Source: Formicarius rufipectus
Taxonomy: Eukaryota > Chordata > Aves > Passeriformes > Formicariidae
NCBI GenBank assembly: GCA_013399695.1
Contig: VXAU01002073.1
Span: 108,328-172,327, forward strand
DNA length: 64,000 nucleotides
Reading direction: 5' to 3'
The notes beneath the pieces are model-generated. The model had not been told where the DNA came from and ran no database searches. It worked only from the letters and a program-made list of their open reading frames with translations. Each line of letters opens with the position of its first letter. The first letter of the stretch is position 1. Shown in pieces: positions 1 to 11,374 of the stretch. The position numbers were made by a program, and so were the translations under genes.

Positions 1-3000
1 CCCTCTCAAGTTCTGTTGTAGGTCCCTTTAGGTACATTATGGGCCCAAGGATTCAAAAGAGGAAACAGAAGGGAAGGACATGATGTTTGAAGTTGTTTCT
101 CTGGAGGTCATAGGCCACAGTGTCATGAAAGCACTTTCGGAATCTTCAGGAGTTTTCTGACAACTTGTCATCTTTCACATTACTCCCATGACAAGATGAT
201 TGAAAAAGTTCTCTTTCAAGGCAGGACTCAGTAAACATTTTCAGAAAACTGTTGTTTTGGGGTTTTTTGTGTGTTTGCTGATCTTCCATATTTAAATGGT
301 TTTCTAGTTATACAAATATTTTCCTTTTCATAAATAAGGAACTTTATCAAATCCTACTCATTTTGTATAAAATTGCTGAAAATGCATCCTAAAACTGTTT
401 CTTTCCAATTACTTGGTACAGATTATTTTGAGTTCCTTGAAGAAAAAAGAAAAGTTTAAGAATTAGATTTTTTTATACTAATTTTGATACCCTTAAGTAT
501 ACTCTTCACATTAGAAATGGGTGAAACTACAAGTTCTTTCAAGAGTGAGTAGACAATTTGTCATAAACTCATATTTGCATTTTATGAAGAACACAATCCC
601 TATCCTGAAGCACTGAGCAGCCAAATGAATATCTGCTTCTAGGAGAAAGGCAATTTGCTTTAGTGAAGCAATGGCAATCATGAAGAAAATACTGTAAAGA
701 ATATGAGTATTGAAAGTCGTGAGAGACAATGAAATACCAAGCAAATTTTACCACAGGTAATCTTTCAGACTGAATGCTCACATTTGGGTGTCCTGCATCA
801 AATGCTTTGTTGTTTGGAAAACTGCACATGACAAATAAATAGAATACTGGCCAAAAATATTGAAAGAGGCAACCATCTTTTCATGTTTGAAAATCCTCAT
901 CCTTGATATTTGCAGAGTAAATTCTAAACCCTCTGTGATGAAAGCTACCCAGAAACATTTCAATTTATAAACACAGAGGTGGTTTGGCGAGCCATTTTAT
1001 TCTCTAAGGGGGGCTTTGGGATTTGTTGTTGCTCCATGAAGCTGTTCTATATTAAGAAGTCTGTCTCTTCTGGGGGTACAAGGAGTGCATCTTCAGGTTT
1101 CAGCTCAAACCAGCTGCCTGTGTGAGGCAGGACTATATAGCCTAAACATCTGATTAGAGTTCCTCTCTCAAGTGGCAACATGACCCATCCCTAGCTCCTA
1201 ATAATCAGGAAAATTTTGTCTTTCAATCTAAAACTAATCAAGCAGCATTGACAAAATTTCTTCAGTTTGGTGCTCAAGTTAAAAGTTCCTGAAAATAATA
1301 AGTCTTAGAGCTTTGAAAGCACTCTCAAATTACTGTATTCATGCTCCCTACACTATATTAAACCCAGGATAAGATGTGAAGAGTCAGTATGACTGTATGC
1401 TGCAGAAGGTAAAAAACTATCCTGCTTAATACTTGGTACTGCAATTTTCAATCATATTCTGGGGTGTTATCCATCAGATTTGGGAAAAATACAAAGCGTG
1501 TATTTAATGTTTTTCTTCTCCACAAGCACTTATTGTCCTTCGTCTTTTCCCACTAAATTCAGACATCACACTTTCTTCTCCCAAGGCAAAATTGAGGCCT
1601 TGGTTGGGCTAAAAATAACACTAATTTAACATTTTACCTCAGAGTCAATACATTAAGGAAAAAATCTCTGAGTAGTTTTCAAAATGATAGACTAAATTGA
1701 CAAGTACTCTTCTGGGGCATCTGTCTCTTTCACTAAAAAAATAAAATTGTTTTGCCAACTTTTTCCCTCAGCTGTATCCAAAATTACTGTGGAGTAAGTG
1801 TTCAGTTAGTTTATGGCAATTCTGCCCAAAAATCCTATTAGACAATAAAAGGATTTGTTTCTCAACTGCCAGTTTCTGTTTTGAAAATACACCCCCATAT
1901 TCTCTCTGCTCTCAGAACAAATTCTGATTGATTTGTTTCTCATCTTTCTCCTTTGAAGACAAAATTCTTGCTCTTTACCATTTTAAAGCATTTTAAGAGG
2001 TGATGAATCTGCAGCCACTCAGCTTATTTTTCAGACTTATAGAATTTTGCCACCAGGAATTTAAACTATATGTCTAGCTACAACCAGAAACAGACCTGTT
2101 TGTAGTTCTTGTCTTTTAAAAGAACATTCAATAAAAGTCATGGCAAGAGGTTTATCTATTTATTTGTATTTTTATAAATATTAATACTAGAAAAAAATTA
2201 TCTATAGAATTTTTGATTTATGTTGCATGTATCAACAAGATAGAGGGCCTTTGAAGGAGAAAACTCCCAGAGTTAAAAGCTTTTGTGTAAGATAAACAAG
2301 ATATTGTCTTCTCAGCCTACAACAGAAAGGATTTTTTCTTAGTGATTTTGAATGCTTATTTGGGCACACTGTATGAGTGTGAACACTAAACCAATTGCCT
2401 TTCATAATGCTGAAAATTTAATGTGTTAGCTTTCAAGAGGTTGTGGTAGCTATTTTAAAAAGGAAGAAAATGAATAAAAGAATTAATGTGTTTCGGTTAG
2501 AACTAAATAGAAATAGAAAGAGGGAAGTGAAAGAAAGAATTAAAAGTTATTTGAAATGAAAATTGTGCATTCTCCCTCTGGTGGGTTTGAAGACAAAACA
2601 ACTCTAATCCAAGAGAGAAAAAATTTTCTGTAGATGTAGCAGCAGGGGTACAAACACAGTGCTTGTAGAACATCCCTAGTTGAAAGGTGTGGTTTATTTG
2701 ATAGACTTTCAAAGTATATGTTAAATACGTACGAACCTCACAGCTAAATAAAGTCCATACTCCTTATACCAAACTCCTTCATCCTAATCAGACTTCCTTC
2801 ATGTGCCTCCTTCACTCTATGGCTCTATGAAGTACTGTGTACTGTCTGTGTCAATGGAGGTCATTAATACTGTAAGTGGATGAGGGGAAGTAGCATTCAT
2901 TTCAAGACACATTGTTCAAATTTTGTGTCAGAGTAGGACATAGCCTTTCCCTTCTTTTAGCCCTCTTTACCTTTGACCTTCTGTTTACTAGCCAGTGGTC

Positions 3001-3838
3001 TGCTAGCCAGTAATGATTTTGATAAGAGTGTCCATCAAAAGGCTCATTTTTCTCTGAATAGTGATTTTGCTGTGGGTATTTTTTCCTTGTGAAATAATCC
3101 TGAACCAGTAGCTGACTACTTGCATCAAAAATGACAGCTGACACCTCTCATCTCTGCACAGGGAGGAGGTAAAGAAATTTTGTGGCTATCTCTGCCATAT
3201 CTTTTTTTTTCTTTTTTTTTTTCTTTTTTTTTTTTAAATAGGTTTTACATTTCTAAAGTCTCCTTCCAGGCTATTACTTTGCGACTGTGCGCTGAGGTCC
3301 TTATGAAAATCAGAGAACACCAACATATCTGTAAATTTAAACCCAGGCATTGTGAACAAGGGAAAGCAAGAAATCATCTAATGAAATAACAATAAATTTC
3401 TAAATTACTAAATAAAATATGAAATAGCAAGTGAAGCAGAAATATTAGGTCAGGAATGAACAGGGATTCATCTAATGTACCTTATATATTTTCACAGTTT
3501 TGAACAAAGAGAGGTAAGAGCTATTCTTTCTTCTTATAAATAAAAAGTCAACATTTTTGGTCTCAGAAAAACAAAAACTTAGTAATTAGAATCCAGTACC
3601 AGAAAATTTTGAAGTATAAAGGGAAGGACTTGGTCTTTCTCATTAGCTTTTATTAACAACATTCTGAGTTAGGGGAATTAGTGTAACAAGTTACAAATGA
3701 TGCATGAAATTAAAAATTTCTGTTTACTCAATAAAGTTTTCATCCATGGTTATCAGTGCTCTCCTGGAATATATACAGTAACAGATTGCCAGACCTAACC
3801 AAAATCTCTCCAAAATAGGTGATTTCTCAGCCTAAATG
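1..3838. other. AT-rich non-coding sequence, no gene seen
   Basis: No exon, RNA gene or recognisable repeat family was found on either strand. Reading frames are short, with no conserved-domain character. A pyrimidine tract of T runs broken by single C residues lies at 3201-3235. Parts of 970-1210 and 2940-3140 are slightly less AT-rich and could be old, unrecognised repeats or conserved non-coding sequence, which cannot be decided from one sequence. Confidence 0.6.
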
Positions 3839-3939
3839 NNNNNNNNNNNNNNNNNNNNNNNNNNNNNNNNNNNNNNNNNNNNNNNNNNNNNNNNNNNNNN
3901 NNNNNNNNNNNNNNNNNNNNNNNNNNNNNNNNNNNNNNN
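3839..3939. other. Assembly gap (101 N)
   Basis: An unbroken run of N. Any reading frame crossing it is an artefact. The flanks show no shared repeat that would explain the gap, although simple A/C and T-rich sequence lies just to its right. Confidence 0.99.
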
Positions 3940-6517
3940 GGGTGGTATGACACACAAACAAACAAACTTTTTTTTTCTTTCTACAGGAGCAGAAACAGGT
4001 ACACCTCAGAAATCTACATGCAGAGTACAGGGCACTGGACAGGAGCAGATATCAGGGGGATGCTCACAGCAGGGAAAAAACAAAACAAAACAAAACAATC
4101 TAATATTTGTGACATCCTGTCTCACTGGCCGACACATTAATCAGGTCCATAAATCTAGGGCTTAACTAGGCCAACACTCAACAAAATGATTCTGTGCCAT
4201 CTTCATAGATGAGTTGCATAGAGTTTCTGACAGGAAAAGTACCCGTCGGTCTTTAGGCAGTTCTTTCATGGTAACTAACAGTATTTGCCAAGAGACACTT
4301 GGTATCAACTCACCATCCCAAACTCAGTTGTGCTGAACTCAAATGGTTTCTCTCAGTCTTACACATGCTTTCAAGCTGTTGCTGTCCCGTGATCTGTGCA
4401 TGCTGCAAGTCTTTCTATGATTCCATAAATACGTAAATATTCCTACATAAATATGTAGGAGATTTTATAGTTTTAGTTGTTTAGTTTTTTTCCCCTTCCC
4501 ACAGTTTCTTCTTTTATTAATCTCTCTCCAGGTATTTCTCATGTACAAACTGAGAATTCTAAATGAAGCATTTTCCATGCAGAAAATGTAAAACCCACAT
4601 TCATTTAACTTTTAAGGCTGTTAAGTTGCAGCCTGTTTCCAAATAGCTTTTGTTTTTGGAAACATTTTTAGCCAGAGCTGAAACTTGCCTTAGAGTAGAA
4701 TACAGTTTCCTGTTCAATCACTATTAAAATGGGATAAAACAATGAGATTGCAAGGCATTATCTAAGTTATGAGGCCTTCAGAGGGCCAAATGATGCATAG
4801 AAACCTTAAATTTTACCCACCATTACTCTTAACTATTACTGTTTCTTTCTAGGGCTTTCTTATGCTTGAATTTAATAAACACATAAAGGACTAGGCAACA
4901 GTTTCAAGTTTCACTGCTGAATCTGACAGCTGTTTCCATGAGAAGCTGTAGTAGCCTCCCATCTCATCTTTGTTTTGGGGTAGAAGTAAATAAACCAGTG
5001 AATATAAATTCAGTTATGAATAAATATGATCATTTGTTATTCAGTGCTGAACAGTGAGAACTGTGCATATAGAAAGAACCTGCTCATTTGCCTTACACGA
5101 AACACCTGGTTATTTTATAATTTATTACACTTAGACATAGTACTTTGCCTCCATCTTTGCTAAACTGAATCTTGCTAATATTGAAGAATTTTTTTCAATT
5201 CACCATAACTTTCATTAAGATTTTCCAGTTTATATTAACAGTAGCTTTGATAATTTTACAAATTTTTTTTGTTTTGTTTTTCAAACCCAATGGACAATAC
5301 CACAAAGTAACAAGAAGTGCAAGAAACATTTTCTGTGTCTATAAGCTCTTTTCAAGCACATAATTTTCTTTCTTCCTTCCATATTCCTTCTACTCAAGAC
5401 ATTTTCTTATTCCTTTTTTTCTTTTATTCAATCTTCAATAAATTTTACTGTTGTGCAACAAAATTTCCTTCCACCAGTAGACTCAGTATATGTATTTAAC
5501 ATGTCCTAAGCATATTAATAACTTCATATTAAATCCTATCTAGTGCAATCTTCTTCCAAAGGAGAGATTAAAAAAAATGAAAGCCAACAGTGGTTTACTG
5601 GGAACATATTTGAATCTCACCTGGTGAAATGATCAAATTCCAAAACTAATACTTCTAGTACATGTGTTGTTACTGCCTACTATATTTAACATTTAAAAAT
5701 CTATAATACAAGAGTGAAGTGACATTTTGACTTGAATTAAATGAAACACAACTGATATTTTTGTCTTTTACTGAAAAAGAGTGAAGCTTAATTGTTGAGG
5801 GGAAACCCTTGATGGATTCCTTTTTTTACTGAACTGAGGAATAAGTGCTTTGCTATCCTGAGTGTTTCTTTACTTTCTTGTCCAAAAGATAGTTATTTTT
5901 AAAATAACTTTCTTTTCTGTGACAAATGTAGCGTTATGCAGATTTATAGTATTTATTTCTCATTTACAGAACTTGAGATGAGAAAAGAAAGCAAATAAAA
6001 TGCATACACTTACTCCTATAGAAAGCAATAACAATATTCTGACTGTATTAAAGCTTTTATAGTTCTGTAAATTCTCAAGTTCATGAAGAGAAATAAACAC
6101 CAGTGTGATTATTCAAATTCATAAATTCTTTGGTACATTCAGACAGTACACTGTTCAGCTTTGGGTAGTTTTCTTCTGTTGCCTGTGTGTCAAAGAAACC
6201 TATGTGAGCGAAGCAGAATACATTCCAGCAAAAAGCAGAACCACCGTTTATATCAGAGCTATATGGGATGTTCCCTGGTGATCCGAATCCATTGTCAGCT
6301 ACCACCTGACAAATAAAGTGTTGCAGCCAGTCAGTTCACAGAATTCCTCCAGGCTATTAGAGAGCAAGAATGATAGACAAGTGGCCAGTCCATCTGAAGT
6401 ATTTCTGGGGTAACCATTCCTGCTGTGTCTTATTTCATTTAGGAACTCACGACTTCCTCAGTCATTGCCTCTTACTGCAGATAACCACACTATTTATGAT
6501 TGCTCAAAGAACTCTTC
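3940..6517. other. AT-rich non-coding sequence, no gene seen
   Basis: Nothing coding is visible. It contains a short AAAAC simple repeat around 4077-4098. It also has a nearly perfect palindrome at 4441-4460, with 9-bp arms around two A residues, which is within what chance gives in a window this size and AT content. No mobile element was recognised. Confidence 0.55.
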
Positions 6518-6783
6518 TGGTTTGTTTTTCTTTTGGGTTTTTTTTTGTGTGTGTTGTTTTTTTGTTTGTTTGTTTGTTTGGTTTTTTTGTTTTTTGGTTT
6601 TTTTTGTGTGTGTGCCTTTTGTTTTGTTTTGTTTTGGGATTTTTGGGGTTTTTGTGGGTTTTTTGTTGTTGTTTGGTTTGTTTTGTTGGTTTGGGGTTTT
6701 TTTGTGGGGTTTTTTGGTTGGTTGGTTGGTTGGTTTTGTTTTTTGCAGTTTTTTGGGGGTTTTGTTTGTTTGTTTGTTTGTTT
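6518..6783. repeat. G/T-only low-complexity tract with TTTG and TTGG arrays
   Basis: For about 266 bases the plus strand is almost entirely G and T, with only a handful of A or C. Inside are perfect short arrays: TTTG repeats near 6557-6581 and at the right end, GTTTT repeats near 6620-6640, and a TTGG array near 6715-6734. Several G runs of 3 to 5 occur, but they are not spaced regularly enough for a confident G-quadruplex. Three overlapping reading frames of 108-151 codons cross it only because G/T sequence lacks TAA and TAG; they are not genes. Confidence 0.95.
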
Positions 6784-7044
6784 CCCCTTAAATGTATTCC
6801 TGTTCAGTTTAACAGCTACTTATAGCTATGCTAGAACTATCATTTTGTTTGAACAGCTCTTGTACCTCAAGTAATGTGTTTGAAGAGAGCAATCATGTGC
6901 CCCTTATGCCTCCATTTTGCTAAGTAAGCCAGTCTTTTGGTGACCTCTTCTAGAAAGGGTACATCCTTCCCTATATTAATCTAATAGAGGTTTTTCATAA
7001 TTTTTCCAGCTTGACTATGAGTGAGCAGAAATGTACTTAGCACT

Positions 7045-7119
7045 GTAGATGATGAATCTGATGTAGATGATGAACTGACAAATTGTAATGCGCTGACAAA
7101 TTGTCAATGCATGACAATT
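7045..7119. repeat. Two overlapping 18-bp tandem duplications plus 8-bp inverted repeat
   Basis: The unit at 7045-7062 recurs at 7063-7080, with the first 12 bases (gtagatgatgaa) identical. The unit at 7075-7092 recurs at 7093-7110, sharing ctgacaaattgt. The second copy forms an inverted repeat, aattgtca at 7099-7106 and tgacaatt at 7112-7119, around a 5-base loop. This looks like local slippage, with no sign of a gene. Confidence 0.85.
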
Positions 7120-7451
7120 CTTCTCCACACATGCAGATGTATATTCCTTAAAGGACCAAAGAACTAGCTCACCTTTTAATAGCTACTTCTGATTGCTGTT
7201 GCTCATGACTCTCAAACCTATAATTGATTCCAAGTATTTTTCATTTAAATGTTAATTTTTAGCTAAAGAATACGATCATACTTTTATATTAATTCAAGTT
7301 CTGTTATTCCAGACATTGAAGCTATATGTAAAAGGTCATCTGTACAATATGACAAGTTGTTCTTCATCAGTACTAGCAACGTCTCTCATATTTTTCCCTT
7401 TTATCAAAAAAGCCCTACATCAACTTACTAGTCCATTTATGGTTTGGTTTT

Positions 7452-7485
7452 TCTCTCTCTCTCTCTCTTTTTTTTTTTTTTTTTT
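7452..7485. repeat. (CT)n followed by a T run
   Basis: A simple dinucleotide CT array of about eight units runs directly into 18 T residues. Confidence 0.95.
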
Positions 7486-7562
7486 AATTAAGGTTATAAA
7501 AATGCTAAATAAGGTCTCTTTTAAGACCTGATCATTGAGAATTTCACTAGTAACCTTTTAAA

Positions 7563-7588
7563 AATATATATGTATATATATATATATA
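7563..7588. repeat. (TA)n microsatellite
   Basis: An alternating TA array interrupted by one TG. Confidence 0.95.
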
Positions 7589-8613
7589 GGTCAGTTCCAT
7601 TCCTTGAGGTTGCTTGTTTCCCTTGTTTGTTATTCTTATAAAAATCTTGTCTTCCTCATTTTAACCTAAATTTTTCAGCATGGTACTGCATTATATGTTT
7701 CACTGATGCCAAGATACGTGAGTTATGCAACATTTCACTTTGTTCTAAAACTCAGTTATCTCATAGAGAAACAGGAGTACTCTGTTGAAATAATCTTCAT
7801 AAACGTAGTTGGGAATTAAAGAATGTGCAACTCATTTACATTTAGCAATCTATTTCCCACTTTCTCCAATTCCGTAAAGAGATATTTTATTCTTTCTCTA
7901 TTGAGCCTTAGTGTTCTGTAGGCTTAAATTAACTGTCCACACAGAGTTAGATGTGGTTGCTGGGAAGAGAAAGGCATCTTCTTTCTCAAGTCCTGGGTTT
8001 CTTTCTCAAGCCTATTTTGCTGTAAGATTTAGGAACCCTGGAGAAGATAAGTTACACAGAGCAAAAACTCTTTGATTTTAGCGACAACCTTTGCCTTGAT
8101 AACTTACTGGTGAAAATAGTCACCTACAGAAAATATGACTATATTCAGCCTGAGAAAGAAGTAACATCTCAGGAAAAAAAAAAAATCTATACCTCCTTGC
8201 AGTGAACAGGCTCCTCTTCTCCTGAAGCTGAGACACTGGGAAATCAGAAATCAATGAATAGTAAGTCATAGTGCACAAAACAAGGGCAGTTAGATCAAGC
8301 CAGCTATTCAAGGTTGAAAGAGTAGTAAAAATATTCTGGTCCCTAATGATGCAACATATGTCTTAGCAAGGTATCACTGCAGGTAATGAAATACATGTTT
8401 CAGATAACTAGCTCTGGAAGCCCACTTTCATTTGTGAGCCTTGACTGCCTTCAACATCAGGTGACAAGTGGATTCTCTTATGTCTTGTGTTCCCCCACAT
8501 CCTATGGCCCATGAATCACAGAAATTCATCAGCCTAACTCCAAGTGATAAAGTAGCAGCTTTCCCAGCTTGCATTCTATGTTTAGCTAAAAAAAAAAAAA
8601 TAGGGGTGGAGAG

Positions 8614-9059
8614 TGTGGTGGTTTGATTTTAGGCCTTCCTGGGAGATAGATCACATGGTTTGCTGTATCCAAGTGGAGTATTCCATCTTATTTTCTTTTT
8701 TTACATCAGCTTAGATATAAGTGATAGATGGAAGTTTTGAGTCAGTCCTTTTCTGGCGGTGAAGGGCATCGGTCAGGGACCTGCTGTCTCTTCAGGGAGA
8801 GCTGCATATCTCTTTCTGGCAAGTGGACCTTGTTTACTTGCTCTTTATTGTTTGTGTGTGTGTGCATATAGTAACATTAAGTTCCTTTCTCTTCTCTGTA
8901 TATATATATTTGTATAAATTCATACTGCTTCAGTAGTATTAGAATCCACTTTTCATCTAGTGTGGTTTCTTTTTTCCCTTTTTCCCCCTGCAGTGGGGAG
9001 GGGAGCTGTTGTTTTGGGGCCTCTGGATATTTGCCTTCAGCCAGGGATAAAGTACCACA
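8614..9059 (+). mobile_element. Solo LTR of an avian endogenous retrovirus
   Basis: The 446-bp unit starts with TGTGGTGGTTTGA and ends with ccagggataaagtaccaca, giving the canonical TG...CA borders. The start is the exact reverse complement of the last 13 bases of the LTR ending at 28017, which ties both to one terminal design known from avian ERV LTRs. A TATAAA-like site lies near 8913. No internal retroviral sequence, primer-binding site or second LTR follows, so this is a solo LTR from LTR-LTR recombination or an internal loss. No clean target-site duplication is seen (gagag on the left, tcagg on the right), so one border may be shifted or the flanks have decayed. An intact AATAAA is absent. 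Confidence 0.8.
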
Positions 9060-9268
9060 TCAGGACAGAAATGTTCTAGGAAGCATGAGGCTATTGACTG
9101 CTAGGTTATTATTACAGAGATTCTGTTGGGTACTCTTAAGTACCCATTAGCAGAATACAGAAAACCTTGTGGGGCTTTTTTCGGATGATGACTGCTGCTA
9201 GTTTTTTATTTAGTCTTCTTGTTGTTCTTCTTCTTCCTTGTCTTCTTTTCTTCTCTCTCTTTTTTTTT
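9060..9268. other. Short unique spacer with a hairpin
   Basis: This lies between the solo LTR and the A/C tract. It contains an imperfect inverted repeat at 9121-9155: TTCTG and TGGGTACT pair with AGTACCCA and CAGAA around the loop CTTA, with unpaired bases between the two stem blocks. Whether it belongs to a small inverted-repeat element or is chance is not decided. Confidence 0.5.
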
Positions 9269-9449
9269 AAAAAAAACACCAAACAAAACAAAACCAAAAA
9301 CAAACAAAAATTACAAAACAAAACTCAAAACAAACAAACAAAAAAAACCCCCACAAACAAATAACAACACCAACAACAACAAAACCCACAAAAAAAAACC
9401 AAAAAAAACAAAGCAAAACAAAAAAAAAAAAAAAAACAAAAAACAAAAC
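9269..9449. repeat. A/C-only low-complexity tract
   Basis: For about 180 bases the plus strand is almost only A and C (AAAC, AAAAC, CAACA blocks and long A runs). It is preceded by a CTT-rich pyrimidine stretch at about 9212-9268. It is the complementary composition of the G/T tract at 6518-6783. Apparent lysine- and asparagine-rich frames are products of the composition. Confidence 0.95.
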
Positions 9450-10084
9450 TTTAAGGTTTCAAAAGGCAGATGGTTAACTCCAGATATTCGCTGGAGATAC
9501 CAAAAGGCCATTCCTTGCAACAGACACATCTAAACTATGTGGTACTGTTTTCCTTCTCGTGCACTTCTCTTTGTTTTCAGTGACTTTAGTCAGCAGCATC
9601 TGCAAGAGGAGGTGGAGACTGTGATGCTCTCATCATCATACCAGGTCACAGGCAGCACCTACAAAGGTACCTTAGCAGAGAGACTTTCACTTTGTCTAAA
9701 TATGTTCTAAAGACATATATATTAATGACCTTCTAATAAATTTCAAGCCAAATTAAACTATTAAAAAATTGATAGATTTATTAAAATGCACAATTTTATT
9801 TCTTTTTCTTTTTTTTTTAATTTTAGTTTCTGCTGTGGATTTGAGGTTTTTTTGATCAATGTTATGCTTTATGAGTTTCAGTGTTGGTGTACGTAGCTAG
9901 TTTTAGTTTCAATGCAATAAGTTTTAGAAAAGAAAAACTAGTAAGGCAACTCAAAATAAGAAGAAGTCACAGACATAGAAAGCATTTGTTTCAACAACCA
10001 TGCTACTGATACAGAATGCATAGATATTCGATATGAACTAACATCTAGTCCACATTTGCCTTATTGTATTGGGTGGCAAATTTT
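9450..10084. other. Unique non-coding sequence
   Basis: No gene or repeat was recognised. Composition is mixed, with an AT-rich part at 9700-9830. Confidence 0.5.
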
Positions 10085-11374
10085 TGATAGCAGCAGAGGC
10101 TGTGAGTATAGACCAGGGCCTGCCACATGAGTGGTTGGTTCCAATCCATTCCAGCTGGATCCAATGTACCACCACTGGTCAAAATTAAGACCATCAGTCA
10201 AGTTGGCGGTGCCTGTGGGGAAATGTGTCGACAAAAAGGTAAAAAGAGCTGCACAACAGCTGTGAGAGGAAACATTAGACAGCCTTGCAGACACACAGGC
10301 CAGAGAATAAGGAGGAAGTTGGCGGGGTGGGGGGGGCACCTGTAGGGGAAGAACCTGTCAGAGACTGCTGGTCCAGGACTTCGGGAGAAGATGATTTTTA
10401 CCGATGGATGAAACTGTCTGCTGCTAACTGACTGCCACAACCATCAGCTATATACCCTTTGCCATGGAGCTGCTGTTTTTTCAAGTTTTTCTATTGTTAA
10501 GATGTTGTAGTTAGGATAAATATGTATTAGATAGATAGTCATTACCATTCTATTACTTTTGTATGTTCAGTTGTTATGATTGGTTTTGGGAACCCCGGTT
10601 ACAGCCCTCTGATTAGTTCATGTACCCCTAAAACCCCATAGGCTTGCTGCAGCACCACCATACAAGGCTAGCCATCCCCCAGTTCTCACTTATAAGTTAT
10701 AAACCCTCCTTCCCTTTTCCTTTTGTGTCGTGATCTGCCCCTAACTCCACCAAAGTTCTAGAATCCTCCGACCGAACCCTATAAGAGTCCCATGCTACCT
10801 AACAAAAGTGTTCACACCTTTTCACATCTGTTCCTACCCCACGCTGTGTGGACCATTCCTTCTTCCCTTAATGGACCGTGACAGGAAGTATTCCAGGCAC
10901 TGGAGCACAAATTCTTATGGATTTCATGGAGAAGAATCAGGTTGTAGCACTTTTTGAAGGACAGCAGCTCATAAAAACAGACTCTGTAGCAAGGAAACAG
11001 TGTGAGGAAGGGGAAGTCACAAAGATGAACTGCTTTGAACAGGCTGCTGCCCCATTTCCCATAACTCATGCCCGTTTCAGAGGGAAAGGAGTAAGGAATG
11101 GCAGGGAAAAGTTGAGGTTGTGAACAAGGGGTGAAGCAGTTTTAGTTTTTGTCATTGTTTCTCACCATCCTATTCTACTCATAATTGGTAATAAATTAAT
11201 CTTTCCCAGGTTGAGTTTGTTTTGCCCATGACAACAACTGGGGAGTGATCCCCCTATCCTCATATCATACCACAACATTTTTCATCCAATTTTCTCTCTC
11301 CCTCTTGCTGAGGAAGAGTGGTGACAGAGTGGCTGGCTGAGGGTCTGAAAGTTGGCCACAGTCAACCAGCAGCA
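10085..11374 (+). mobile_element. Long ERVL-like avian LTR, interrupted
   Basis: The left part (about 10085-10345) and right part (about 10885-11374) both read like one known family of long avian LTRs. On the left the text 'ccactggtcaaaattaag' and a 'ggcggtgcctgtgggg' block are typical. On the right an AATAAA at 11190-11195 is followed by 'ttgagtttgttttgccc', 'gagtgatc' and a degenerate terminus, gtcaaccagcagca. The middle does not fit the family and looks like a nested insertion (separate entry). The left border is approximate. No primer-binding site or gag-like sequence follows the right end, so it is a solo LTR. The family name is from memory; ERVL-like is the best guess. Confidence 0.7.
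10356..10883 (+). mobile_element. Putative LTR nested inside the ERVL-like LTR
   Basis: This 528-bp segment interrupts the surrounding LTR. It begins TGTCA and ends TGACA, an inverted terminal pair of retroviral type. It carries a TATA-like cluster (tataagttataaacc) from 10691, about 190 bp before its end, as U3/R/U5 order would predict. The flanks (agaacc on the left, ggaagt on the right) are not a clean target duplication, and no AATAAA was found, so the exact borders and the LTR assignment are tentative. An alternative is that this is a diverged central part of the host LTR. Confidence 0.45.

Larger units (their letters stand above)
6784..8613. other. AT-rich non-coding sequence with minor simple repeats
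   Basis: No gene or recognised transposon was found. Local features are a pair of 18-bp tandem duplications followed by an inverted repeat (7045-7119, listed separately), a CT/T tract at 7452-7485 and a TA microsatellite at 7563-7588. Confidence 0.55.

Noticed and set aside
3836..4165. 109-codon frame
   Set aside because: About a third of it is N gap, and the rest has no recognisable protein character.
4441..4460. 9-bp-arm palindrome as a protein-binding site
   Set aside because: Expected by chance in AT-rich sequence of this length, with no supporting context.
6518..6783. Telomere-like or G-quadruplex array
   Set aside because: There is no TTAGGG periodicity, and G runs are too far apart and irregular for a confident four-tract quadruplex.
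6370..6874. Three overlapping reading frames of 108-151 codons
   Set aside because: They pass through the G/T-only tract, which cannot make TAA or TAG; the peptides are F/G/V/L/C runs.
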